Positions 49,773 through 58,306 of a stretch of DNA of 64,000 nt are shown piece after piece (within the stretch, counting starts at the first letter, position 1; the number at the start of each line of letters is the position of its first letter). The stretch lies in contig NZ_JASHJI010000005.1 in the NCBI RefSeq assembly GCF_030733265.1, positions 1 to 64,000 on the forward strand, given 5' to 3'. The notes under the pieces are model-generated. The model worked only from the letters and a program-made list of their open reading frames with translations, searched no databases and had not been told where the DNA came from. The translations under genes were made by a program, and so were the position numbers. This DNA is from Roseibium sp. MMSF_3412 (lineage in GTDB: Bacteria; Pseudomonadota; Alphaproteobacteria; Rhizobiales; Stappiaceae).

Positions 49773-51728
49773 CTACGGCAGGGGCACCGACAGAACTTCA
49801 CTGAAAAGCAGCGTGCAGGCGACGATAACACCGGTCACGCTAGCAAGCAGGATTGCCCAGCTCTTCGCCGAGTACCGGTCGTGTTGTGCAATGACGGTCA
49901 AGGCGAGACCAAGCAGAACCGCAGTTATCGCGAAGCCGAGCGCAGGGAAAGCGAACACCGCCGCCAGCATGACGACCGGCAATGCGATCATGCGCAGCCA
50001 CGAGCCTTCAACGGAAACCTCGCTCACATGCCGGGTCAGGGCAAGCCGGAGAAGGGCCATCAGGACAAGTACTGCCATTGCCATCGCGATCGTTTCGGGG
50101 AACACGGCAGCTTCAGGATTAAGGCCCGCCGATTGCTGCAGGGCCAAAAGAGCGATCCCGCCGGCAATCAGAAGTGCGATCAGATCGCGCGCGACGGCAG
50201 GCTTGGAAGCGCGTTCGCGTTCGGGCGCTGCTTGCACCGGGCCTCGCGAGAAGACCTGCTTCAGACGCGGCAGGAACGGGTAGAAGAAAGTCAGCAGCGT
50301 CAGCGCGATGATTGCCATGGACAGCGGCCGTCCGAAAAACTGTCCCCAGAGATTGCCGATCGCCTCGCCGATCGTCCAGCTCTGCACGAAGCCCTGTTCC
50401 GCGATCCTGCCAAGGATCAGCCCGAGCACGATGGGCGAAACAGAAAAGCCGCGCTTGCCGGCGACCCAGCCGATCACGCCAAGGACAATCATGATCGCGA
50501 TGTCCGAGAGGCTGTTGCGGATCGCGAAAGTGCCGATCACGGTCATGAAGGCAACGACCGGAACCAGCGCGGCTTTCGGTGCACGCACAATCGCGCCATA
50601 GGCGAAGCGTCCGATCATCAGGCCAACGGGCAACATCAGGACCGTGGCGAGCAGAAGACCGAAAATGAAAGTGTAGACAATGCTGGCACCGTCGGCGAAG
50701 AGGCTCGGACCGGTGCGCACCCCCTGCACCAGCAATGCGCCGAGGATGACAGCGTCAGGCGGGGTGCCCGGAATTCCGAGGACAAGCGTGGGAATGAAGC
50801 CGCCGCCGACCGTGGCGTTGTTCGCGGACTCTGTTGCAACAATCCCGCCAGGGTTGCCCTCGCCGTAGGGTGGCTTGCCCTTGTTCGTGCGCCGCGCCTC
50901 CGAATAGGCCACGAGACCAGCAATTGACCCCCCTGCGCCCGGCAATGCCCCGACCATGGTGCCGACCACGGAACTGCGCATGACGTTGATCTTGTTCTTG
51001 AGCAAAAGGCCGAACGCCTCTGGCAGCCGGAAACCGCGGGTCTGTTCCGGAGCTTTCAAGTGCCGGTCCGGGGTCGCAACGAGATCGATAAGCACGGGGA
51101 TACAATAGAGCCCGATCAGGGCGGACACCGTCTCGACCCCGCCCAAGAGCACGTTCGACCCGAAGGTGAAGCGAACCTCCGCGCTGGTTTCGGAAATCCC
51201 GATCATCGCGAGAAGCAGCCCGAAACAGGCCCCGATCACCCCTTTGAGAAAATCGCCGGTGGAAAGCGCAGCGATCAGAGAGAGGCCAAAAACCGCGAGC
51301 CAGAAATATTCCACCGGCCCGAAGGCCAGCGCCGCCTCCGCAAGCGGTGGCGCCAGCAGCAGAAGTGCCAACGCGCCGACAAGTCCCCCGATCACGGACG
51401 AGATGCAGGCCACCGATACCGCAAGATCGCCATCGCCGCGTTTCGCCATCGGGTAGCCGTCGAAAGTGGTCGCGATTGCCGACGGAGTGCCGGGCGTATT
51501 CAGCAAAATGGCGGCATAGGCACCGCCGTAGATTGCTCCTGTATAGATCGCCCCCATCAGAATGAGGGCGCTGTCAGGAGACATCGTGAATGTCAGTGGC
51601 ACAAGAACGGCCACCGCCATGGTCGCGGTCAATCCCGGGATCGAACCGATGATCGTGCCTGCTGCCACACCCAAAAGGGCAAGCAGCAGGTTCAGCGGCG
51701 ACAAAGCACCGACAACAAACTCGAGCAT
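49773..51728 (-). CDS. tctA: Tripartite tricarboxylate transporter TctA-TctB fusion
   Basis: 651 residues. Residues 1 to about 495 are TctA: the GTIIGSIPGLTATMAVAVLVPLTF-type start (seen as GSIPGLTATMAV), AIYGGAYAAILLNTPG, VGTMVGALPGAGGSIAGLV and VGGGFIPTLVLGIPGTPPDA. A charged linker (SRGPVQAAPERERASKP) then leads to about 135 residues with four more membrane helices, the layout of the small TctB subunit. TctA alone is about 500 residues and TctB about 150, and no separate tctB is present, so this is a fusion. It imports carboxylates by proton or sodium symport with TctC; the tartrate locus suggests tartrate. Confidence 0.93.
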   Translation of the reverse strand: MLEFVVGALSPLNLLLALLGVAAGTIIGSIPGLTATMAVAVLVPLTFTMSPDSALILMGAIYTGAIYGGAYAAILLNTPGTPSAIATTFDGYPMAKRGDGDLAVSVACISSVIGGLVGALALLLLAPPLAEAALAFGPVEYFWLAVFGLSLIAALSTGDFLKGVIGACFGLLLAMIGISETSAEVRFTFGSNVLLGGVETVSALIGLYCIPVLIDLVATPDRHLKAPEQTRGFRLPEAFGLLLKNKINVMRSSVVGTMVGALPGAGGSIAGLVAYSEARRTNKGKPPYGEGNPGGIVATESANNATVGGGFIPTLVLGIPGTPPDAVILGALLVQGVRTGPSLFADGASIVYTFIFGLLLATVLMLPVGLMIGRFAYGAIVRAPKAALVPVVAFMTVIGTFAIRNSLSDIAIMIVLGVIGWVAGKRGFSVSPIVLGLILGRIAEQGFVQSWTIGEAIGNLWGQFFGRPLSMAIIALTLLTFFYPFLPRLKQVFSRGPVQAAPERERASKPAVARDLIALLIAGGIALLALQQSAGLNPEAAVFPETIAMAMAVLVLMALLRLALTRHVSEVSVEGSWLRMIALPVVMLAAVFAFPALGFAITAVLLGLALTVIAQHDRYSAKSWAILLASVTGVIVACTLLFSEVLSVPLP

Positions 51729-51770
51729 CAGTTCCTCCTGGGAGAGACGGCGACGTGCGTCAGGAATGTG

Positions 51771-51801
51771 AGGATAGAGGCGCCGACAGCGCCTCTATCC
51801 T
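51771..51801 (-). terminator. Intercistronic hairpin between tctC and tctA
   Basis: AGGATAGAGGCGC (51771-51783), loop of 5 nt, GCGCCTCTATCCT (51789-51801): a perfect 13-bp stem directly after the tctC stop codon. No T-run follows on the minus strand, so stabilisation of the tctC message or partial termination is likely. Confidence 0.75.
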
Positions 51802-51806
51802 GAGTG

Positions 51807-52757
51807 TCACTCGATGATACCTGCCGAACGCGCGGCGCTCAGATACCCTTCAGCCTTTTCGGCAATGAACGCGTCCATGTCGGCGCCATAGCCCACATCC
51901 ACGAGCGCGAACCCGCCATCAAGCATTTTCTGCTGGAACTCGGCATCCGCATTGATCGCCTTGATCGCGTCGGAAACCTGCGTCCTCACCTCTTCGGATG
52001 CGGAGTTCGGTACCGCGATGCCGCGATAGGCACCCGACACCATGTCGAAGCCCAGTTCGCGGAACGTAGGCACGTCGGGGAACGCCGGGTGGCGCTCTTC
52101 CATGGCAACGGCCAGCAGACGCACCTTGTCGCCCTGCGCAGCACCAACCGTCGTATAGCCCCAGGCTGCCTTGACCTGTTCACCCAGAAGCGCGGTTACG
52201 GAAGCACCGGTGCCCTTGAACGAGACGTAGGTGCTCTCAATGTCGGCCATGTCGTCAAACTGCACCTGAGCCAGATGGTTTGCCGTGCCTTTGCCCGATC
52301 CGGAGAAGATGACCTGCTTCGGGTTGGCCTTGGCATCGTCGATCAGATCCTGCAACGTCATGTAGGGGCTGTCGGCCTTCACCACGATGGCATCGGGCGT
52401 GTAGTGGAACATGTAGACAGCGGCCAGATCGTCCGTTTTGAACCCGACATCGCCTTGCTCCGGCTTGATGATGATATGAGGCAGGTTGATCCCCATGATC
52501 ACCGAGCCGTCGCCCGCCATGTTGTTGAGCTGGGACCAGCCCACGGCACCGCCGCCGCCCGGCTGGTAGTTCACCACCATCTGTTCGCCGAAGAGCTTCT
52601 CGAAGAACGGTTGCTGAAAGCGCGCTGTGATATCGGACTCGCCACCGGGTCCGAATGGAATGATGTAGTCAACGCTGCCCTTCGGAAAATCTTCCGCAGA
52701 CGCGGTGCCGGCAAATGCGGCCAGTGTCAGTGCCAGTAAGGCGGACTTCAATTTCAT
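51807..52757 (-). CDS. tctC: Tripartite tricarboxylate transporter substrate-binding protein (TctC/Bug family)
   Basis: 316 residues: Sec signal peptide ending in GTASA, then a Bug-type periplasmic binding protein. Family features are VDYIIPFGPGGESDITARF (the usual VPFxPGG loop), VVNYQPGGGGAVGW, FSGSGKGTANHLAQ and LLAVAMEERHPAFPDVPTF, followed by a typical RGIAVP segment. Bug proteins bind di- and tricarboxylates through two water molecules. It lies between the 2-hydroxyacid dehydrogenase gene and the fused membrane subunit gene on the same strand. Confidence 0.94.
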   Translation of the reverse strand: MKLKSALLALTLAAFAGTASAEDFPKGSVDYIIPFGPGGESDITARFQQPFFEKLFGEQMVVNYQPGGGGAVGWSQLNNMAGDGSVIMGINLPHIIIKPEQGDVGFKTDDLAAVYMFHYTPDAIVVKADSPYMTLQDLIDDAKANPKQVIFSGSGKGTANHLAQVQFDDMADIESTYVSFKGTGASVTALLGEQVKAAWGYTTVGAAQGDKVRLLAVAMEERHPAFPDVPTFRELGFDMVSGAYRGIAVPNSASEEVRTQVSDAIKAINADAEFQQKMLDGGFALVDVGYGADMDAFIAEKAEGYLSAARSAGIIE

Positions 52758-52865
52758 GCTTTTCTCCTCCCTTTGAATTGCATGTAGTCTTGATCGTCAT
52801 TTTTTTTGATCTTAGGCATTCTGGACTGCGTTCGTCACGCGTTTTGCGCAGAAATCCTCCTGCGT

Positions 52866-53807
52866 TCAGATGCTCGCGTCCGTTAAAACCTCCAGCACAT
52901 TTTCAACGGTGACCTGACTCACACGAATATTCGCCGGTTGTGTCACGCCTGCGATATGTGGCGTCAGAATGAGATTTAGGCAGCCGTCAAAGACGGCAGC
53001 AGCGGTTCTGTCGAGCGGTTCGTTCCCGAAAACGTCGAGCGCGGCACCCGCCAGCTTTCCCTCCCTGAGCGCGGCGGCAAGTGCGGCCTCATCGACAATT
53101 CCGCCCCGCGCCGTGTTGATGAGGAGCGCTCCAGGTTTCATCTTTGCGAGCGCATTCGGGCCGATCAGACCCTTCGTGGTTTGCGTCAGCGGTACATGGA
53201 GCGAAACGACGTCCGCGATCGCGAGAAGTTCCTCCAGATCGCAGGATTGCGCGGTTGACCACGCCGGATCGCCTTCCGGCAGATAGGGGTCGAAAGCGGC
53301 GATTTTCATGCCCAGCGCACTGGCCGCCCGCGCGACAGCCTGGGCAATCGACCCGAAACCCAATAACCCAAGCGTCAGTCCGTGGATTTCGCCACCGGCA
53401 CCGAGCACGGCGCGCGGCCAGTCGCCCGCAAGAACGCCTTTGGTGGAGGCAAAAGCACCCCGCCGGAGAACCAGCATTGCACCGATGACATATTCGACAA
53501 CCGACTGGGTGTTGGCGCCGGTGGCGGGTTTGACCTCAACGCCTTTCTCAGCGCAGGCCTCAAGGTCGATATTCTCCAGTCCGACGCCGAGACGGCCAAC
53601 GACGCGGAGCTTTGGCGCCGCGTCTAGAAGGGACAGGTCGACACGTGTCCGGTTGCGCACGATCAGCGCATCGGCTTGAGCAACCTCCCGGCGAAGGCGT
53701 TCAGGATCATCGACGAGACTCGGGTCATAGCAGACCTCGATTGCCGGCCCGAATGCCGCAAGCGCCGCCTCGTTCATGAACTCCGATACAACGACTTTCT
53801 TCGCCAA
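52866..53807 (-). CDS. D-isomer-specific 2-hydroxyacid dehydrogenase (SerA-like)
   Basis: 313 residues. The NAD-binding domain has LGLLGFGSIAQAVARAA; the catalytic set is Arg in NTARGGIVDE, Glu in FGNEPLD and His in LTPHIAG. The length matches the short form without the ACT regulatory domain of full SerA. In this place it may oxidise a 2-hydroxyacid that feeds or drains the tartrate path, rather than make serine. TTG 53807 was chosen: GGAGG lies about 7 nt upstream; the longer frame adds 55 residues unlike the family. It heads the tctC-tctA operon, divergent from tarD. Confidence 0.88.
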   Translation of the reverse strand: MAKKVVVSEFMNEAALAAFGPAIEVCYDPSLVDDPERLRREVAQADALIVRNRTRVDLSLLDAAPKLRVVGRLGVGLENIDLEACAEKGVEVKPATGANTQSVVEYVIGAMLVLRRGAFASTKGVLAGDWPRAVLGAGGEIHGLTLGLLGFGSIAQAVARAASALGMKIAAFDPYLPEGDPAWSTAQSCDLEELLAIADVVSLHVPLTQTTKGLIGPNALAKMKPGALLINTARGGIVDEAALAAALREGKLAGAALDVFGNEPLDRTAAAVFDGCLNLILTPHIAGVTQPANIRVSQVTVENVLEVLTDASI

Positions 53808-53926
53808 CCCCACCCCTCCCGCTATCCATCGCTTGTTCTCGTGACATATATACAGCTGCAAGCCTTGAGTGACCAAGACGGGATCGGCTTGCACCTGGCG
53901 GAAAGCGAATAGCGAGGAGATATCAA

Positions 53927-55090
53927 TTGCGTATTGTCGACGTCCGGGAAGTGACCAAGCCGATCTCTTCACCTATTCGAAATGCCTATATCGACTTCAC
54001 GAAGATGACGGCGAGCCTCGTCGCGGTCGTGACGGATGTGGAGCGCAATGGCCGGCGCGTCGTCGGATACGGGTTCAATTCAAACGGCCGCTATGGACAG
54101 GGCGGCCTCATACGCGAACGCTTCCGCGATCGCATCCTGGAAGCGGATCCCGTGTCATTGATCAATGACGCCGGCAGCAACCTTGATCCCCATGCCATCT
54201 GGGCAGCGATGATGCGGAATGAGAAACCGGGCGGACACGGAGAGCGCTCCGTCGCCGTTGGCACGATCGACATGGCTGTGTGGGATGCGGTTGCCAAGAT
54301 CGAGGACAAACCCCTGTTCCGCCTGCTTGCGGACAGGAAGGGTGTTGAAGCCGATCCCAGGGTCTTCGTCTATGCCGCAGGCGGCTACTATTATCCAGGT
54401 AAGGACGACGCCGCGCTGCGCGCCGAAATGCGGAGCTATGTGGATCGCGGCTACACCGTGGTGAAAATGAAGATCGGTGGTGCCGCCATCGAGGAAGACC
54501 GTCGCCGGATTGAATCGGTCCTGGAAGAGATCGCCGGTGACGCGCAACTCGCCGTTGATGCCAATGGCCGTTTTGACCTAGAAACCGCGATTGCCTACGC
54601 AAAGATGCTGAGCAGCTATCCGCTGTTCTGGTTCGAGGAGATCGGCGATCCGCTCGACTATCAGCTTCAGGCGGCCATGGCCGGCTTTTACCCCGCGCCG
54701 ATGGCGACCGGGGAGAACCTGTTCTCTCACCAGGACGCCCGCAATCTTCTTCGATATGGCGGACTGCGCCCTGATCGTGACTGGCTGCAATTCGACTGTG
54801 CCTTGTCCTACGGCCTCGTCGAATACCTGCGCACGCTCGATGTGCTTGAAGAACACGGCTGGTCACCGTCGCGCTGTATTCCCCATGGCGGTCATCAGAT
54901 GTCGCTGAACATCGCCGCCGGTCTGGGTCTTGGCGGCAACGAGAGCTATCCCGACCTGTTTCAGCCCTATGGTGGCTTTCCCGATGGCGTGCGTGTGGTT
55001 GACGGACACATCACAATGCCGGACCTGCCGGGTATCGGCTTTGAAGGCAAGTCGGACCTGATCGCGGTGATGCGGGACCTTGCGGTATGA
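53927..55090 (+). CDS. tarD: D(-)-tartrate dehydratase (enolase superfamily)
   Basis: 387 residues. The enzyme dehydrates D-tartrate to oxaloacetate. It closely resembles the characterised Bradyrhizobium TarD as I recall it, including MRIVDVREVTKPISSPIRNA and FNSNGRYGQGGLIRERF. Active-site residues all fall in place: KMK (Lys180, Lys182), metal ligands Asp211 in VDANGRF, Glu237 in FWFEEIG and Glu263 in ATGENLF, and His320 in CIPHGGHQ. TTG 53927 has GAGGAG about 8 nt upstream. It is divergent, 119 bp away, from a dehydrogenase and TTT transporter operon, giving uptake and conversion of tartrate in one locus. Confidence 0.93.
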   Translation: MRIVDVREVTKPISSPIRNAYIDFTKMTASLVAVVTDVERNGRRVVGYGFNSNGRYGQGGLIRERFRDRILEADPVSLINDAGSNLDPHAIWAAMMRNEKPGGHGERSVAVGTIDMAVWDAVAKIEDKPLFRLLADRKGVEADPRVFVYAAGGYYYPGKDDAALRAEMRSYVDRGYTVVKMKIGGAAIEEDRRRIESVLEEIAGDAQLAVDANGRFDLETAIAYAKMLSSYPLFWFEEIGDPLDYQLQAAMAGFYPAPMATGENLFSHQDARNLLRYGGLRPDRDWLQFDCALSYGLVEYLRTLDVLEEHGWSPSRCIPHGGHQMSLNIAAGLGLGGNESYPDLFQPYGGFPDGVRVVDGHITMPDLPGIGFEGKSDLIAVMRDLAV

Positions 55091-55112
55091 CAACGTCGGC
55101 AGCCTGGCTTGC

Positions 55113-55136
55113 AATCAGTCAGTTCGCTGACGGATT
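55113..55136. terminator. Hairpin between tarD and the caspase-like gene
   Basis: AATCAGTCAG (55113-55122), loop TTCG, CTGACGGATT (55127-55136): a 10-bp stem with one A-G mismatch. It lies 22 nt after tarD and before the convergent gene end. No T-run follows, so termination is only tentative. Confidence 0.45.
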
Positions 55137-55179
55137 GTAGAGCTGCTTCCGGGACATCGGATGCCGGCTCCGGCCAAGG

Positions 55180-56565
55180 CTACAGCCATCTGCATTTGCG
55201 GGGTATGTTCTGCGCATTCGAGCCACCGACGCATCGCATCTTGCGGCCGCAGGGATGCGTTCCCGACTTGACCTGCTTGTATCTGATCGAACCGCCGGCC
55301 CAGATGGAATAGCTCGCACGGCTTGCGTCCGCAGGACAGCTTTGTGCGGTGGTCAGGGGTTTTGAACCTGCTCCGCTTTCCTTGGGCTTCGGTGCCGGTT
55401 TCCCTGTGGTTTGCGCACTTGCGCCAGCGGCAATCGAAGACTGCAGATCTTTGATGTATTTGCCCTTCGGATAAAGCGAAACATATGCCTCGGCCAGGAC
55501 TTCCGACGAGGACAGACGTGCTTGCCGCGCGGCATTCTGCTCCCGGGCAACGGCGAGCAGATCCGCATATATCGTCTTCGTTGGGTCGTCTTGCGCCGCC
55601 GTCTGGCAAGCCAGCACCGCATCGTCCATCGCCTTGAACAGCAGTTCCGTCAGTTTGGCTTCCGGGTCAACCAGAAGCTCGCACTTGCGTGCACTTTCGG
55701 ATATGGCCGGGCGGCTGGCAACGCCGGAGCCCGCTTCGACGGAGGAGGTGTTGATGTTGATATCCAGATCGATCGCACCCTCGTGGAAAACAAACGACCC
55801 GGTCAGAGAGGAATTGGTCCAAGGCACCTGTGACTGGTTGGTCTTGGACATCACGTCCCCGCGGACGCGGCGCATCATGATCGCGACATCCAGGTCGGGT
55901 GTCGCAAGGTGCTTGAGCAATGAAGCGGTGAAAGGACTGTTGTCTTCTTCTTCGCCGTCAAGTGCCACGTTTCCCGGTTGCGTCGAAAACGAGATGAGCG
56001 TGCCAATGCCGGTTTCCACGCGGGCGAGACCATTGCTCACCAGACTGGAGCGTGTGCCCATGGAACGCGCAAGGTTCCGGGTCACGGGATTGTTGCGGCA
56101 CGCGTCCAGGAGAACGATATTCGTCTTCACCTCGCGTTCCATGCGGGACAATATCGAGTTCAACCTGATTGTTTCAAAGTCCAGATCGTCTTCATCCTTG
56201 ATCTCTGCATCGGCCGGCAGCAGGAAATTCTCGTTGCCGACCTGGATGCCATGTCCGGCAAAATAGAACACGGCAGCGTCCGCCCCTTTTGCCGCACGCG
56301 AAAAGGTGCGGATCAGGTCCTCGAATTCGGACCGGCTAAGATCAATTCCGCGGTGGACTTCAAAACCCAGTTGCTCGAAGGCACGCGCAACCCCGATTGC
56401 ATCATTGGGAGGGTTCTTCAGTTCGCCGACCACTTCATAGGAGCCGATACCCACGACGAGTGCGACCCGTTTTGCATGGGCCGTGGTTCCGAAAACAGCC
56501 GACACGACAGCCAGTGCAAAAACACATCTCAAAAACTGTCGGACACAGAAATTGCAAAAGGACAT
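55180..56565 (-). CDS. Secreted caspase-like (C14) protein, second copy
   Basis: 461 residues: signal peptide (1-31, ending TTAHA), caspase domain (about 33-265), a middle helical part (about 290-375) with several Cys and ARQARLSSSEVLAEAYVSLY, a Lys/Pro/Ser linker, and a Cys-containing C-terminal module (SCPADASRASYS, PCGRKMRCVGG, PRKCRWL). The dyad is intact: His105 in FYFAGHG and Cys156 in LLDACRNNP. It shares the caspase part with 10999-12318 but has a different C-terminus, so the two proteins probably meet different partners. GAGG lies about 9 nt upstream of the ATG. Confidence 0.9.
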   Translation of the reverse strand: MSFCNFCVRQFLRCVFALAVVSAVFGTTAHAKRVALVVGIGSYEVVGELKNPPNDAIGVARAFEQLGFEVHRGIDLSRSEFEDLIRTFSRAAKGADAAVFYFAGHGIQVGNENFLLPADAEIKDEDDLDFETIRLNSILSRMEREVKTNIVLLDACRNNPVTRNLARSMGTRSSLVSNGLARVETGIGTLISFSTQPGNVALDGEEEDNSPFTASLLKHLATPDLDVAIMMRRVRGDVMSKTNQSQVPWTNSSLTGSFVFHEGAIDLDININTSSVEAGSGVASRPAISESARKCELLVDPEAKLTELLFKAMDDAVLACQTAAQDDPTKTIYADLLAVAREQNAARQARLSSSEVLAEAYVSLYPKGKYIKDLQSSIAAGASAQTTGKPAPKPKESGAGSKPLTTAQSCPADASRASYSIWAGGSIRYKQVKSGTHPCGRKMRCVGGSNAQNIPRKCRWL

Positions 56566-56779
56566 CCGGGAAACCTCAAATCGCTTGGTGTCGGAAACGA
56601 CTTAACGGTACCTAATGACCTAAGGTAAGACAATAACGGAATGGCGGTGTTGCGACGGTCAATCTGAGGCTGGCGGGGCTGACGAAGCTTATTTAGACCA
56701 TTCTTGACGGACAAACTAAGTGTACATTAATGAAATAGTGCTATGCGTGCGTTGAGTGACGACATGTTAGGATTTGGTC

Positions 56780-57040
56780 ATGGGAATTATTGAGTTATCC
56801 ATTATTTATGGATTGACGACAAGTCTACTGCGAGGAAGCTTGTCGATGATAATTTCCAGTTTTCTTTTCCTGGCTGACTTTGCACTTGGGATATACTTGT
56901 TTGACGTCAGCTGGGTTTTGACTGCCAAAGCTGTATTCGCGGCCTGGATGGCACTCAATTTCGGGCTTGCCGTCAGATTCCTCAGACCTGTTCTGAAGCG
57001 TTACTTCACGAAAAAGGAAAACCTCGAAGACGCGGAGTGA
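56780..57040 (+). CDS. Small membrane protein of unknown function
   Basis: 86 residues with two or three predicted membrane helices (IIELSIIYGLTTSLL, MIISSFLFLADFALGIYLF, and WVLTAKAVFAAWMALNFGLA) and a basic and acidic C-terminal tail (KRYFTKKENLEDAE). No family is recognised. ATG 56780 has AGGA 7 nt upstream; an alternative start lies two codons earlier. It stands alone between the caspase-like gene and the end of the exopolysaccharide operon. The following 135 bp shows no clear terminator. Confidence 0.65.
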   Translation: MGIIELSIIYGLTTSLLRGSLSMIISSFLFLADFALGIYLFDVSWVLTAKAVFAAWMALNFGLAVRFLRPVLKRYFTKKENLEDAE

Positions 57041-57175
57041 ACGGCAGCGGGGCGCCTCTTCGGAGTGTGTCCCCACCCCGACCCAATCCTTCAGCGAGCA
57101 TAACCCGTCTGGAACAGTGTCTTTTTGGCTCCACCTATCCCGATTTGCGGAAGGGGAGAAAAAGGCCGCTTGCGC

Positions 57176-58306
57176 TCATTTCCGGTCGATCAGGTCACCA
57201 TAAAGTCCGACAAGTTTGTCGGCCTCTTTTTGCCAAGTTGTGTGCTTGTGTGCAAACTCGAGGGCCCGTTTCGACGTCTTTTTATAAAGGTCGGCATCGT
57301 TCGTAAGCTTTTCAACGACAGCGTGCGCAGCATCAGGGTCGGTCGGGTCAACACAAAATCCAATGCCGTTCCCCTCCACCAGTTCCTTCCACACGGGGAA
57401 GTCGCTGCAGATGGTCGGTATTCCCGCTGCTGCGTATTCGTAAATTTTCGTCAGTTCCTTTCGCGTGTAGTGTTCGGTTGGCGGAAAGATAGCCAGACCC
57501 GCCGTCCATTCTTCCGAATAGGCTTCCACGATGTCCGCGAACGCTGCATACCCACCGCCTGACGGCAGAACCACACGCTCCTCCGTTTCCAGTGACGGAA
57601 GCAGATTGGGATCGCAGCGGCCGATAATGGTAAGGGATCCGCTTTCAAGTCTGTTGACCACGCCGACGTGGTTGAGGGCCCCCCTCACTTTGGTGACATT
57701 GCCCGTATAGAGAAGTCTCGGTTTTTGCGGAGGCATGCGCTCCTGAGACTGAAACTTCTCAAAAAGGGTCAAGTCGGGATAGTTCAGTACCGGGACAGCT
57801 TTCGGATAGTGCTCGCTGTAGTATTTTTCGGCGATGATAATCGAAAACAGGGCTCTTTGAACCGGCACGGACGCGCGATAACAGAACGACAAGATCTTCT
57901 TCAGCGGTGCTGGAATGTTTTTCGAAACGATCTTGATGGACGTAATGTAGTCCTCGTGAACATCGAAAATGACTTTGCGTCCGAACAGCCGCAACAGTCC
58001 GCCCGCCGGGATCAGTTCCGGGTCGTGAAAGTGGACAATCGGCGCGCGGCTTTTCAAGGCTTCGACGAAACACGTCGCCACACCAAGTGTCATTCTTCCA
58101 ATCCTGGAGGAGCGGCGCTTGATACCGATAAGCTTGACGCCGAGATACGTGTTTTCCGGCGGTTCCGTAACGATCAGTCCGACCTTGTAACCCGCCTTGG
58201 CGGCCGATGCGCATTCTTTGGTCAGGACGCGGGGATCGTTCCATTGATGCACTGTCGACAAGTGGACCACGTCGAGTTCGTCAGGTTGGAGCACAGCAAT
58301 GTTCAT
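57176..58306 (-). CDS. Glycosyltransferase (GT4-like)
   Basis: 376 residues of the GT-B fold. The N-terminal domain has VHLSTVHQWNDPRVLTKECA and IVHFHDPELIPAG, both common in GT4-type enzymes of polysaccharide operons. The C-terminal domain has LLYTGNVTKVRG and a nucleotide-sugar binding region with LTKIYEYAAAGIPTICSDFP (the E-x7-E type motif) and IGFCVDPTDPDAA. It would add one sugar to the lipid-linked repeat unit at the inner membrane. ATG 58306 overlaps the stop codon of the GT2 gene by 4 nt (ATGA). It is the last gene of the operon. Confidence 0.9.
   Translation of the reverse strand: MNIAVLQPDELDVVHLSTVHQWNDPRVLTKECASAAKAGYKVGLIVTEPPENTYLGVKLIGIKRRSSRIGRMTLGVATCFVEALKSRAPIVHFHDPELIPAGGLLRLFGRKVIFDVHEDYITSIKIVSKNIPAPLKKILSFCYRASVPVQRALFSIIIAEKYYSEHYPKAVPVLNYPDLTLFEKFQSQERMPPQKPRLLYTGNVTKVRGALNHVGVVNRLESGSLTIIGRCDPNLLPSLETEERVVLPSGGGYAAFADIVEAYSEEWTAGLAIFPPTEHYTRKELTKIYEYAAAGIPTICSDFPVWKELVEGNGIGFCVDPTDPDAAHAVVEKLTNDADLYKKTSKRALEFAHKHTTWQKEADKLVGLYGDLIDRK

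Noticed and set aside
49662-50927. Plus-strand open frame of 421 codons opposite tctA
   Set aside because: Polar, Gln/Arg/Asp-rich sequence typical of the shadow of a membrane protein gene; tctA is certain.
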